The notes below the pieces were generated by a model that saw only the letters and a list, made by a program, of their open reading frames with translations, did not search any database and was not told the DNA's origin. A program made the translations under genes and the position numbers. Shown piece by piece: positions 1 through 6,811 of a stretch of 8,909 bases of DNA (within the stretch, counting starts at the first letter, position 1; each line of letters opens with the position of its first letter). Source of the stretch: DATAEU01 sp046724395 (GTDB taxonomy: Bacteria > Actinomycetota > UBA4738 > HRBIN12); the NCBI GenBank assembly GCA_046724395.1, contig JBKOWM010000074.1, positions 1 through 8,909 on the forward strand, read 5' to 3'.

Positions 1-1
1 G

Positions 2-49
2 TTCATCGCCGGCCCGTACGCCTACGGCATCCGTGCGTTTTGTCGGTAA
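2..49 (+). CDS. possible 3' end of an unidentified gene (partial)
   Basis: A plus-strand frame open from the window edge ends at a TAA (47-49). Its last 15 residues read FIAGPYAYGIRAFCR, a plausible C-terminus with ordinary amino-acid composition. The stop lies two bases before the stop codon of the minus-strand gene at 52, the same tight tail-to-tail arrangement seen at 6811/6812. Nothing about function can be said from 15 residues, and another frame is also open over this short stretch. This is inference from layout only. Confidence 0.25.
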   Translation, partial: FIAGPYAYGIRAFCR

Positions 50-51
50 CG

Positions 52-1026
52 TCAGCGGCCGTAGCCGAGTCTGATCACCTGGAAGAACCGCAGCGGGATG
101 CGACTCAACGAATCCGTGTTGAGGACGCCGTTCCACAGGTCGCCACGCCCCTCCGCCACGGTGTTCTCCACCTTGACGCCGACGGCACCGCCACTCTGGT
201 CCCCGATGACGGCGCCGTAGCGCTGAAGCGCGCGGGCGATGACGAGCGCGGCACGCGACAGCCCCAACCTTGTGAGATCGACGCCCGGCTTGATACGGAT
301 GCGAGTTCCCTCGGGCGGCGCGAAGCGGTCATTGGTTCCGCACTCGTCGCCGACGGCCGGGAAGACATTTGCGCACTTGGTCTCGTCGACGGCGATCTTC
401 AGAACGTGACGGATCTGCCCCGCCTTGATCTCGTCCAGTCGGATCGCAAACGTCGGTGGTGGAAACCCCCGGTGGCCGACGTTGTGTCGATTATCCGATT
501 GGGAGAGAGCACCGGCGAGTCCGTTCGACCGGAGGTAGTACACGGCACCGCCGCACGCCGTCCACGTCCCTTGCGTGGCGTCGAACCGCGCTCGCCACAA
601 CCCGAAGACCTTTCCCGAGCCACGGTTGTACACCGTCATCTCGACGTCGGACGTGGGATCGGGGCGGGCGCCGGCCGGGATATGGACGGCGCCGAACTCG
701 GGCGGGGCGGACCGCCCGCAGTTCGTTCGGACGTCGTACTTGGGATCCGTCGATGCACCCCAGTAGATCGGCATCCCCCACTCGCCGCCGGATGTCGCGC
801 CGGTGAGCGTGATGTAGTCCGGGGTGTTGTTGCGGATCAGGTACTGGATCATCGCATGAGAGTGCGTGGCGATCGGCGCCCGCCTCGGAAGCGGACGGTT
901 CCAGTAGCTCTCGGCGGCGAACGCTCGGTACGCGCGAGACGCGGCGCTCGGCGGCGCATCCGCACACACGAGCGTCGCCATCACCGCGATCGTCAGCACG
1001 CACCGCGCATGGGGTGAATTCAACAT
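52..1026 (-). CDS. secreted protein of unknown function with YWNRPLP motif, near polysaccharide genes
   Basis: The protein has 324 aa. The N-terminus looks like a Sec signal peptide: a short basic start, a hydrophobic stretch at about residues 9-22, and a small-residue region (PPSAAS) that could be cleaved near residue 30. The mature part carries YWNRPLP (41-47), HNVGHRGFPP (181-190), APPEGTRIRIKP (236-247) and a C-terminal LQRYGAVIGDQSGG (267-280). From memory, this pattern recurs in secreted proteins of high-GC actinobacteria often annotated as hypothetical; I know no assigned reaction. Four cysteines lie outside the signal (103, 158, 218, 229) and could form two disulfides, which fits an exported protein. 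Residue 21 is also a cysteine, but valine precedes it, so this is not a good lipobox. The ATG at 1024-1026 has a strong AGGGGG ribosome site six bases upstream. It is transcribed away from the glycosyltransferase gene at 1179. Role in polymer binding or processing is a guess from context. Confidence 0.85.
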   Translation of the reverse strand: MLNSPHARCVLTIAVMATLVCADAPPSAASRAYRAFAAESYWNRPLPRRAPIATHSHAMIQYLIRNNTPDYITLTGATSGGEWGMPIYWGASTDPKYDVRTNCGRSAPPEFGAVHIPAGARPDPTSDVEMTVYNRGSGKVFGLWRARFDATQGTWTACGGAVYYLRSNGLAGALSQSDNRHNVGHRGFPPPTFAIRLDEIKAGQIRHVLKIAVDETKCANVFPAVGDECGTNDRFAPPEGTRIRIKPGVDLTRLGLSRAALVIARALQRYGAVIGDQSGGAVGVKVENTVAEGRGDLWNGVLNTDSLSRIPLRFFQVIRLGYGR

Positions 1027-1032
1027 CGCGGA

Positions 1033-1038
1033 CCCCCT
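1033..1038 (-). promoter_or_regulatory. ribosome binding site of the secreted protein gene
   Basis: On the minus strand the sequence AGGGGG lies six bases upstream of the ATG at 1024-1026. It supports this ATG as the start and places the signal peptide at the very N-terminus. Confidence 0.6.
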
Positions 1039-1099
1039 GCCGTCGTCTCGATGTCGTCACGGCGCCCCGACACACGCGGAGGGGAAGCCTACGCGACCG

Positions 1100-1115
1100 C
1101 TTCTCCGAGGAGAAG
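1100..1115. promoter_or_regulatory. perfect 7+7 bp dyad in divergent intergenic region (candidate operator)
   Basis: CTTCTCCGAGGAGAAG has perfect 7-base inverted arms (CTTCTCC and GGAGAAG) around a two-base centre. It lies between the divergent starts at 1026 (minus) and 1179-1218 (plus). The position and symmetry fit a binding site for a dimeric regulator of one or both genes. A two-base loop is too tight for a normal hairpin, and there is no U-tract, so a terminator is unlikely. No convincing -35/-10 pair was found nearby. The operator call is inference. Confidence 0.35.
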
Positions 1116-1149
1116 TCAGGCTCATAGCGGCGTTTCCGTCCGACGGCAC

Positions 1150-1179
1150 CGGGTAGGGGCTATGGACGATCGGGTAGGG
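1150..1179. repeat. direct repeat CGGGTAGGG, two copies 21 bp apart
   Basis: CGGGTAGGG occurs at 1150-1158 and again at 1171-1179, start to start 21 bp, which is two helical turns. The second copy overlaps the first base of the GTG start candidate of the glycosyltransferase. Such spacing can serve a regulator bound twice on one DNA face, but two short G-rich copies can also arise by chance in this genome. Confidence 0.3.
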
Positions 1180-2312
1180 TGACCGTTCTGATCCCCGACG
1201 AGGCAGAGATCTTGGACATGAGGTTCAGCGATGCCGACGAGCTGGTCAGCATCGTCGTCCCGGCATTCAATGAGGAAGACGCGATTCGCGCCTGCCTCGC
1301 GTCGATCCAGCGTCAGGACCATCGCACACTCGAGGTCTTGGTCGTCGACGGGGCCTCTGAGGATGCGACGCCGGATGTCGTGCGAGCCCTTGCCTCGGAC
1401 GATCACCGTATTCGCCTGCTGGAGAACTCTAAGCGCCGGATCCCGACGTCGCTGAACGTGGGCCTGTGGAACGCGCGCGGGCGATGGTTCGTTCGCGTTG
1501 ACGCGCACTCGACGGTTCCGACGAACTACGTTCGAACGTTGATCTCGCATCTTCGAACCGGTGAGTGGGGAGGCGTCGGAGGTCGAAAGGATGCGGTCGG
1601 CAGGGATCGTGTGGGCCGGGCGATCGCCGCGGCGCTCGGCTCTCCGTTCGGCGTGGGCAACTCCGCGTACCACTACGCGACCGCGCCTCGCGAGGTCGAC
1701 CACGTACCGTTCGGCGGGTACCCGACGACCCTCCTTCGCTCGCTCGGCGGATGGAACGAGGATCTGCACACGAACGAGGACTACGAGATGGATCACCGGA
1801 TCAGGTCGGCCGGATACCGCCTGCTCCTGGACCCGTCCGTGACCATCGAGTGGCAGGCGCGGGAGTCGATCCGCGATCTGTTCGATCAGTACCGCCGGTA
1901 CGGCCGAGGCAAGGCCGATGTGGCATGGAGGCATCCTCGCTCGTTGAAGCTCCGACACCTCGTCCCGCCGGCGCTCGTTGCGGCTCTCGGCGGCGCCGCC
2001 GTCCTCGCCGTGCGCCGTCCGACCGTCGGCCTGGCCGTCGCGGCGCCCTACCTGGCCGGACTCGCGGCCGCGGGCGCCATCACGGCGGCACGCGCGGACG
2101 ACGTCTCGGCGGCACCCCTGGTCGCCGCGTCGTTCGCCACGATGCTCGCCGCCTGGGGCATCGGGATGTACGAGGGGCTCGCACACAACGCATCCGAGGC
2201 GGCTCGCCGGGTTAGCGGCCGCGCCGAGGCACCAACGCGGACAGACGCTCGTAGGCTCGGCCGGTCCGAAGCGGCAGATACCACTTCGACGTCTTCGCGG
2301 CGAGCAACGTGA
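1179..2312 (+). CDS. family 2 glycosyltransferase, ExoA-like, with C-terminal membrane segments
   Basis: The protein has 377 aa from GTG 1179. A GT-A nucleotide-sugar-binding fold is shown by SIVVPAFNEE (24-33), VLVVDGASED (53-62), a DxD-like VDAH (107-110), the acidic HTNEDYEMD (197-205) and QYRRYGRGK (237-245), the counterpart of the QxxRW region. The DAH form and the overall order resemble succinoglycan ExoA-type enzymes, which add a sugar to a lipid-linked repeat unit at the cytoplasmic face. Three hydrophobic segments follow (about 262-278, 283-303, 310-331) and would anchor it in the membrane. The start is uncertain: ATG 1218 gives a 364-aa protein with a more typical lead into the first strand, and neither start has a strong ribosome site. 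The last 34 residues are low-complexity and polar, and lie inside the 3' end of the convergent deacetylase gene, so this tail may be an accident of stop-codon position. Donor and acceptor sugars cannot be told. Confidence 0.9.
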   Translation: MTVLIPDEAEILDMRFSDADELVSIVVPAFNEEDAIRACLASIQRQDHRTLEVLVVDGASEDATPDVVRALASDDHRIRLLENSKRRIPTSLNVGLWNARGRWFVRVDAHSTVPTNYVRTLISHLRTGEWGGVGGRKDAVGRDRVGRAIAAALGSPFGVGNSAYHYATAPREVDHVPFGGYPTTLLRSLGGWNEDLHTNEDYEMDHRIRSAGYRLLLDPSVTIEWQARESIRDLFDQYRRYGRGKADVAWRHPRSLKLRHLVPPALVAALGGAAVLAVRRPTVGLAVAAPYLAGLAAAGAITAARADDVSAAPLVAASFATMLAAWGIGMYEGLAHNASEAARRVSGRAEAPTRTDARRLGRSEAADTTSTSSRRAT

Positions 2313-2943
2313 CGCCGTTCGAGTGGTAGACGCCCGCGCGCGGGATCTCGAATTCGCCCCCGCCCCGGCGGCGTCTCGACATCGCGAGCCCGCGCCGATA
2401 GCCGACCTCGCGCGCAATCCGCCAGACGCGGTCGTCGTTCAGCCCCTGCGGGTATGCGACGACGTCGACGACCGCCCGAAGGACGTCTTCGAGGATCTCC
2501 TTGCTCCGTCGCAGGTCGTGCCGCAGCTCGTCGTCCGACATCGCGGTGAGGTCGGTGTGGGCGAAGCCGTGGGAACCGAACGTAAATCCGGCCGCCTTCA
2601 TCTCCCGGATCTGATCGACCGTGAGAGTCGAGGGAGAACCCGGCAGGTCCGGAAGAGCGCGACCGCCCGCTTCGTCGGCGAGAAGTGACGCGATCGGGAA
2701 CACCGTCGCCGTGGCGCCGGCCGCGATGACCTTCGGTACGGCATGGACGTACACGGACGCGAACCCATCGTCGAAGGTCAGAGCGACCGCTCGTCGTCGC
2801 CCTCGTCGAGCCATGGCGTGGGCAAGCGGAACGACGCCCCGTCGCCGGACGAGCCACTCCAGGTGTTGCTCGAAGAGCGACGGCGCAACCGAAAGCGGCG
2901 ATCGCCATTCGGGATCGATTGCGTGGTACGCGAGAATCGTCAT
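2212..2943 (-). CDS. polysaccharide deacetylase (NodB/CE4 family)
   Basis: The protein has 243 aa. CE4 enzymes are metal-dependent and remove N- or O-acetyl groups from polysaccharides or sugar intermediates. Motif 1 is TFDDG (56-60) with the catalytic-base and metal aspartates. Motif 2 is SHGFAHTDL (124-132), whose His125 and His129 are the expected metal ligands. Motif 3 is AYPQG (163-167). The opening ILAYHAID is also usual for the family. The late motif containing a conserved Leu-His is not obvious, and the C-terminus is very basic (PLRTGRAYERL to RRGR). No signal peptide or membrane segment is seen, so it may act in the cytoplasm on lipid-linked units or be exported by another route. The ATG is 37 bases after the stop of the Wzz-like gene upstream (2981-3889), which suggests one operon. 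A weak AAGGG/GAGG region precedes the start. Its last 101 bases overlap the convergent glycosyltransferase. Confidence 0.92.
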   Translation of the reverse strand: MTILAYHAIDPEWRSPLSVAPSLFEQHLEWLVRRRGVVPLAHAMARRGRRRAVALTFDDGFASVYVHAVPKVIAAGATATVFPIASLLADEAGGRALPDLPGSPSTLTVDQIREMKAAGFTFGSHGFAHTDLTAMSDDELRHDLRRSKEILEDVLRAVVDVVAYPQGLNDDRVWRIAREVGYRRGLAMSRRRRGGGEFEIPRAGVYHSNGVTLLAAKTSKWYLPLRTGRAYERLSALVPRRGR

Positions 2944-2980
2944 TCGCCTCGGCCCTTGCGCGGGACGTTTGTGTTGCCTG

Positions 2981-3889
2981 CTAGCGGACCCACACGAGCG
3001 TCATATCGTCGCTTGATCGCACCGCCATCCGCGTGCGGAGCAGGAACGGCTCTCTGGTCGCCGGTCCGGCGACCACCACTGCGGCCGCGTCCTGGCGCCC
3101 GGGCTTCGCGCGCGCCGAAGCGATGCGCTCGGCCGTCCTGCGCACCGATCGACCACCACTGCTCAGGAGCGTCGACCCGGCCGGCACGTCGGGGAGCTCT
3201 GGCCGTTCACGTCCGACGATCCGAAGCACCGCCGAGCGGCGCGGAACCTCGAAGACGCGGCTCGGCTGCGTCGCCGCGATCGCCCGATCGAGCGACAGGA
3301 TCGGACGGACGAGCCCGAAGTGCACGAGCGCGACGGCGAGGGCGACGAGGAGCGCCACCACCGTCGTGGCGGCGATCGTGACGCGGTCGGAGACCGACGA
3401 GACGGTCGCGGGCGGCCCCGTGCCGAGGATCGCGAACTGCCGGACGCCGGCTTGTCGAAACGCAAGGAGCAGTCCCCGCGCGGCGGCCGCCGACACGTCG
3501 TGGGCTTGCGCCGGGTCCGCCGCCCGCCCGACGACGATCAGCGTGTTCGTGTCGGGTACGGGCCGGACCTCGACGGTTCGCCGAAACGCCTCCTCGGACT
3601 CGGAGACGGGGAGAACCGCGCGCACGGACTGGTACACGACGGGCGAGGCGAACATCGCCTTCGACATCAGCCCGAGCTGGCCACGGGGCAGCCGATACGG
3701 CGTCTGCAAGACGTACGTCCAGGCTTCGGCCGAGGACGGGCGGAACTGGACGATCGCTCCGCCGATCGCGGCGCCGGCAAGGATCGCGACGAGGAGCAAC
3801 GCCGCGTAGTAGCGCAGCCACGCGAACGCCGACGCCTCATCGAGCGCACGGTCGCTCGGTTGGCGTGCGGCGAAGCGAATCTCCTGCAC
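2981..3889 (-). CDS. Wzz-like polysaccharide chain-length/copolymerase protein, no kinase domain
   Basis: The protein has 302 aa from GTG 3889, chosen because GGAGG lies four bases upstream and because the frame further upstream runs into low-complexity sequence antisense to the ligase gene. Two membrane helices (about residues 29-48 and 170-192) enclose an extracytoplasmic domain. That domain contains VEVRPVPDTNTLIVVG (106-121) followed by ADPAQAHDVSAAAARGLL, the pattern of the Wzz superfamily just before the second helix. Such proteins control polymer length and work with the Wzy-type polymerase; a polymerase/ligase is the divergent neighbour at 4026. A cytoplasmic tail of about 110 residues follows. 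It has no Walker A motif, so it is not a working tyrosine kinase, although its end (DDMTLVWVR) faintly resembles the last strand of that domain. The deacetylase follows 37 bases downstream. The family call rests on topology and weak motifs. Confidence 0.75.
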   Translation of the reverse strand: MQEIRFAARQPSDRALDEASAFAWLRYYAALLLVAILAGAAIGGAIVQFRPSSAEAWTYVLQTPYRLPRGQLGLMSKAMFASPVVYQSVRAVLPVSESEEAFRRTVEVRPVPDTNTLIVVGRAADPAQAHDVSAAAARGLLLAFRQAGVRQFAILGTGPPATVSSVSDRVTIAATTVVALLVALAVALVHFGLVRPILSLDRAIAATQPSRVFEVPRRSAVLRIVGRERPELPDVPAGSTLLSSGGRSVRRTAERIASARAKPGRQDAAAVVVAGPATREPFLLRTRMAVRSSDDMTLVWVR

Positions 3890-3893
3890 GCTG

Positions 3894-3898
3894 CCTCC
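3894..3898 (-). promoter_or_regulatory. ribosome binding site deciding the Wzz-like start
   Basis: GGAGG on the minus strand, four bases before GTG 3887-3889. The spacing is a little short, but it is the only strong site near the point where the recognisable protein begins. Another in-frame GTG lies five codons upstream without a comparable site. Confidence 0.5.
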
Positions 3899-3916
3899 GA
3901 GCACCGGGTTCGGGGA

Positions 3917-3939
3917 CCGGCGCGCCGGGTACAATACCC
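3917..3939. promoter_or_regulatory. candidate bidirectional promoter with overlapping inverted repeats
   Basis: This lies between the divergent Wzz-like (minus, 3889) and ligase (plus, 4026) genes. TACAAT at 3930-3935 is a good -10 match for the plus strand, and TATTGT read at 3936-3931 is a weaker -10 for the minus strand. The hexamer sits within the inverted repeat GGGTA-CAA-TACCC (3927-3939). A perfect 12-bp palindrome, CCGGCGCGCCGG (3917-3928), lies directly upstream on the plus side and could be a repressor site. No strong -35 is seen in either direction. The implied leaders are about 85 bases (plus) and about 35 bases (minus). The promoter call is inference. Confidence 0.4.
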
Positions 3940-4025
3940 CGCCGCCATGCGGCGAACGCGCGCGGGCGCGTCCGGTCGCCGAGCGCAACCGCCCGGCGGC
4001 GGGAGGCCGAGGCCGTGTCGCAGCG

Positions 4026-5411
4026 ATGACGCCGTTCGTTCTTGCGCTCGTCGCGTTGGCGTCCGTGCCCCTTCTCGTCAGCTTCAGCCGCCGCCCGGGA
4101 AGGACGATCATTCCGCTGTACGCGGCGCTCGTGCCGGCCGGGAGCGCCACCGCGGTATCCGTTCCGCTGCCCGCCCCCTTCAACACGCCGAGTTCGCTCC
4201 TCGGCGCCGTGGCGATCGTCTGTCTGGTCGCGCACGTTGGCATCACGCGACGCACTCGGGTTCCGGGCCTGCCCATCGCCTGCTGGCTGCTGTTCCTCGG
4301 GTGGTGCACTGCAAGCATCCTGTGGACGCGAGAACCTGCCGTGGTGCTCAACGAGATCCGGGTCGCGCTGCCCCTCGTCGCGCTGCTCGTCCTCGTCGCC
4401 GTGATCAGGTTCGACGAGCGAGATCTCGATCTGGTGCGGCTCGCCATCGTGGTCGGCGGGGCGGCGATCGGAGCCTACGCGCTGTACCTGTTCGCGACGA
4501 GCGCCGCCCTTCCCTCGCACGGCCTCGGGCAACGATTCTCGCTCGTCACCAACCCAGAAGAGAGCAATCCGAACCAGCTCGCCGCCGCGCTGCTACTCCC
4601 GATCGTGCTTTCGCTTCACCTGATCCTCGAACCCGCCCGATCGGCGCCGCGGGCGGTGTCGACGATCCTCGGCGCATCCTCGGTGGTATTGATCGGCCTC
4701 GGGCTCCTCCTGACCGGGTCTCGCGGAGGGGTGCTCGCGGCGGGGATCGGGCTCGTCGCAGTCCTGATCCTCACGGTGCGGTGGCGGCCGTGGCTCCGCC
4801 GGCGGGTCGCCGCGACGGTCACCGCGTTCTTCCTGTCGGGCGTGGCGCTCGCATTCGTCGTCATCATCGCGACGCAGGCGAACGAAACGGCCGGGCCGGT
4901 CCAACGCTTCATCGCGAGCTACCCCGTTCAGCGGATGATCGCGTCTCAGACCGGAAGTTCCGGCCGCACCGAGATCTGGACGACGGGCGCGGTGGCGTGC
5001 CGGACCGCATGCGCGTTCGGAACCGGCCTCGGCACGTTCGCGGACGCGTACAGCGACGCCTACGTGTTCAGCGGAGCCGAGCGCAACGTCGGGCTCGATC
5101 GCCCCGGCCACAACCTGTATCTCTCGATCGCCGTCGAGATCGGACTGGTCGGCCTCGGCCTGTTCCTCCTCACCGTCGTCGCGGAGTGGGTCGCGTTGAA
5201 GGCGACGCCGCTCGCCGCGGCCCTTGGCGCCGCCGTCGTCGCCCTGCTCGTAGCGGATGCGTTCGAGGGGTTTCTCTGGTTCAAGTACTTCTGGCTGCCG
5301 TTCGTGCTCGTCCGGATCGCGACCGACGTTCGCGAGGCGCGCGGGCCCGAGCGCGTCCTCGTCGAGCGTCCGGCAGTCGTCGCCCCGTCCCTCGCAGCGC
5401 AACGTGCATGA
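4026..5411 (+). CDS. O-antigen ligase / Wzy-type polymerase family membrane protein
   Basis: The protein has 461 aa with about ten hydrophobic segments spread over its length, the usual size and topology for the O-antigen ligase/polymerase family (Wzy_C domain). It would join lipid-linked oligosaccharide units, or transfer the polymer to an acceptor, at the outer face of the membrane. Typical landmarks are TNPEESNPNQLA (175-186) before a helix, LTGSRGG (229-235), SGRTEIW (312-318) and GTGLGTF (332-338) in the large external loop, and PGHNLYL (360-366), whose histidine is the conserved residue of the family, followed by two more helices. Polymerase and ligase cannot be told apart by sequence; the two Wzz-like neighbours favour polymerase. 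The ATG at 4026 has only a weak ribosome site; a GGGAGG at 4000-4005 is too distant. Its stop overlaps the next gene as ATGA (5408-5411). Confidence 0.92.
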   Translation: MTPFVLALVALASVPLLVSFSRRPGRTIIPLYAALVPAGSATAVSVPLPAPFNTPSSLLGAVAIVCLVAHVGITRRTRVPGLPIACWLLFLGWCTASILWTREPAVVLNEIRVALPLVALLVLVAVIRFDERDLDLVRLAIVVGGAAIGAYALYLFATSAALPSHGLGQRFSLVTNPEESNPNQLAAALLLPIVLSLHLILEPARSAPRAVSTILGASSVVLIGLGLLLTGSRGGVLAAGIGLVAVLILTVRWRPWLRRRVAATVTAFFLSGVALAFVVIIATQANETAGPVQRFIASYPVQRMIASQTGSSGRTEIWTTGAVACRTACAFGTGLGTFADAYSDAYVFSGAERNVGLDRPGHNLYLSIAVEIGLVGLGLFLLTVVAEWVALKATPLAAALGAAVVALLVADAFEGFLWFKYFWLPFVLVRIATDVREARGPERVLVERPAVVAPSLAAQRA

Positions 5412-6811
5412 ATCATCGCGGAACAAGGACCGGCCTCTTGCTCGTAACCGCGCTGGTCCTCATGGTGGGCTGCACGCTGGGCCAGGGGACGCCATCGCCC
5501 GCGCCTACAACGCGCGCACTGCCTTCGGGCGCCGAGAAGATCGAACATCTCATCTTCATCATGCAAGAGAACCGATCCTTCGATCACTACTTCGGCACGT
5601 TCCCGGGCGCCGATGGAATTCCGATGAAGAACGGTTCCCCGTCGGCCTGTATCCCGAATCCGAAGGTCGAGCGCGGCTGCACCGTGCCGTTTCACAACCC
5701 GAGCCTCACCAACCAGGGCGGTCCACACCTGCTCGGAAACGCGAGGCGCGACATCAACGGCGGGGCGATGGATGGCTTCATCCTCGAATGGCTGAAGACG
5801 CGGGTGTACTGCCGGGAACATCCGACGGTTGCCGTATGCACCGAACGCGAACAGCAGCCGGATGTGGTCGGGTATCACGACGAGCGAGAGATACCGAACT
5901 ATTGGGAATACGCGGAGAAGTTTGTGCTTCAGGACCGGCTGTTCGAACCGAACCTGGGATGGAGCGAGCCGGCCCATCTCTACCTGGTCTCGGGTTGGTC
6001 CGCGCGTTGCGTTCCGCCGACCGGGCCCTGGTCGTGTGAGAGGTCGATTCAGTTCGTCGACGTCGACACCGGGGGCCGGTTTCCGAAACGGTCGTACAGC
6101 TATCAATGGACGGACATCACCTTCCTGCTTCATCAGCGCGGGGTGAGCTGGCGGTACTACGTTGGCCCCGGGACCGTCAACGATTGCGGCAAGGAATGCT
6201 CGTTCACGAAGGGAACGCCCGAAATCTGGAACCCTTTGCCGGATTTCGCCACCGTCAACGTCAACAATCAGGTCGGGAACGTGCAAGAGGTCTCCTCGTT
6301 CTTCCGCGCGGCGCGCACCGGAAACCTCCCCGCCGTGTCGTGGGTACTCCCCGACTGGAGGCACAGCGAACATCCACCGTGGCCCATCCGGCCCGGACAG
6401 GCCTGGGTCACGAGGCTCGTGAACGCCGTCGGTCGCAGCCCAGACTGGGAGAGTTCGGCGATCTTCATCACCTGGGATGACTGGGGCGGCTACTACGATC
6501 ACGTCGCGCCGCCCCGAGTCGATGGAGCGGGGTACGGCCTCCGCGTCCCGGGCATCATGATCAGCCCATACGCCAAGCGCGGCTACATCGACCACCAGAC
6601 CCTGAGCTTCGACGCCTATCTGAAGCTCATCGAGGATCTGTTCTTGGGGGGCGAGCGGCTGGACCCGCTGACGCTCAGTCGCCCGGATCCGAGACCGATC
6701 GTCCGCGAAGAGATCCCTCAGCTTGGCGACCTGCTCCAGGAGTTCGATTTCGCCCAAGAGCCGCGGTCGCCGCCGATCCTGCCCCCCTGGCCAGACCGAG
6801 AAGGCGGCTGA
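5408..6811 (+). CDS. phosphoesterase-family lipoprotein (phospholipase C / acid phosphatase-like)
   Basis: The protein has 467 aa. ATG 5408 overlaps the ligase stop (ATGA), and no ribosome site precedes it, so translation is probably coupled to the ligase. The N-terminus is a lipoprotein signal: basic start, hydrophobic core, then the lipobox LMVGC with Cys22, so the protein should be tethered on the outer face of the membrane. A Pro/Thr-rich linker follows. The phosphoesterase family (bacterial non-haemolytic phospholipase C and AcpA-like phosphatases) is shown by IMQENRSFDHYFGTFPGADG (51-70), EPAHLYLVSG (187-196), TWDDWGGYYDHVAPP (355-369) and ISPYAKRGYIDH (385-396). The Glu/Asn of ENRSFDH and the Asp/His of the DDWGG-DHV region are the expected metal and catalytic residues, so it looks active. 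Six cysteines between residues 81 and 264 (81, 91, 135, 144, 201, 210, plus 260 and 264 as a further pair) fit an exported, disulfide-bonded enzyme. The substrate is unknown: phospholipid, lipid-linked glycan or phosphate ester. Confidence 0.92.
   Translation: MNHRGTRTGLLLVTALVLMVGCTLGQGTPSPAPTTRALPSGAEKIEHLIFIMQENRSFDHYFGTFPGADGIPMKNGSPSACIPNPKVERGCTVPFHNPSLTNQGGPHLLGNARRDINGGAMDGFILEWLKTRVYCREHPTVAVCTEREQQPDVVGYHDEREIPNYWEYAEKFVLQDRLFEPNLGWSEPAHLYLVSGWSARCVPPTGPWSCERSIQFVDVDTGGRFPKRSYSYQWTDITFLLHQRGVSWRYYVGPGTVNDCGKECSFTKGTPEIWNPLPDFATVNVNNQVGNVQEVSSFFRAARTGNLPAVSWVLPDWRHSEHPPWPIRPGQAWVTRLVNAVGRSPDWESSAIFITWDDWGGYYDHVAPPRVDGAGYGLRVPGIMISPYAKRGYIDHQTLSFDAYLKLIEDLFLGGERLDPLTLSRPDPRPIVREEIPQLGDLLQEFDFAQEPRSPPILPPWPDREGG

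Noticed and set aside
40..1017. Plus-strand open frame of about 325 codons opposite the secreted protein gene
   Set aside because: Its translation is Arg/Asp-rich low-complexity sequence without motifs. The minus-strand reading has a signal peptide, a ribosome site and conserved-looking blocks.
1100..1115. Transcription terminator hairpin
   Set aside because: It lies between divergent starts, the loop would be only two bases, and there is no T-tract on either side.
1162..1182. Six-codon leader ORF (ATG to TGA) before the glycosyltransferase
   Set aside because: It is too short and lacks a properly spaced ribosome site. The overlap of its stop with GTG 1179 may be chance.
3890..4447. N-terminal extension of the Wzz-like frame upstream of GTG 3889
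   Set aside because: It is antisense to the ligase gene and of shadow-like composition, and the ribosome site and first helix fit a start at 3889.
3320..5407. Very long plus-strand open frame running into the phosphoesterase gene
   Set aside because: Only the part from ATG 5408 gives a recognisable protein with a lipoprotein signal. The upstream part is Arg-rich nonsense antisense to the Wzz-like gene and out of frame with the ligase, as expected for GC-rich shadow frames.
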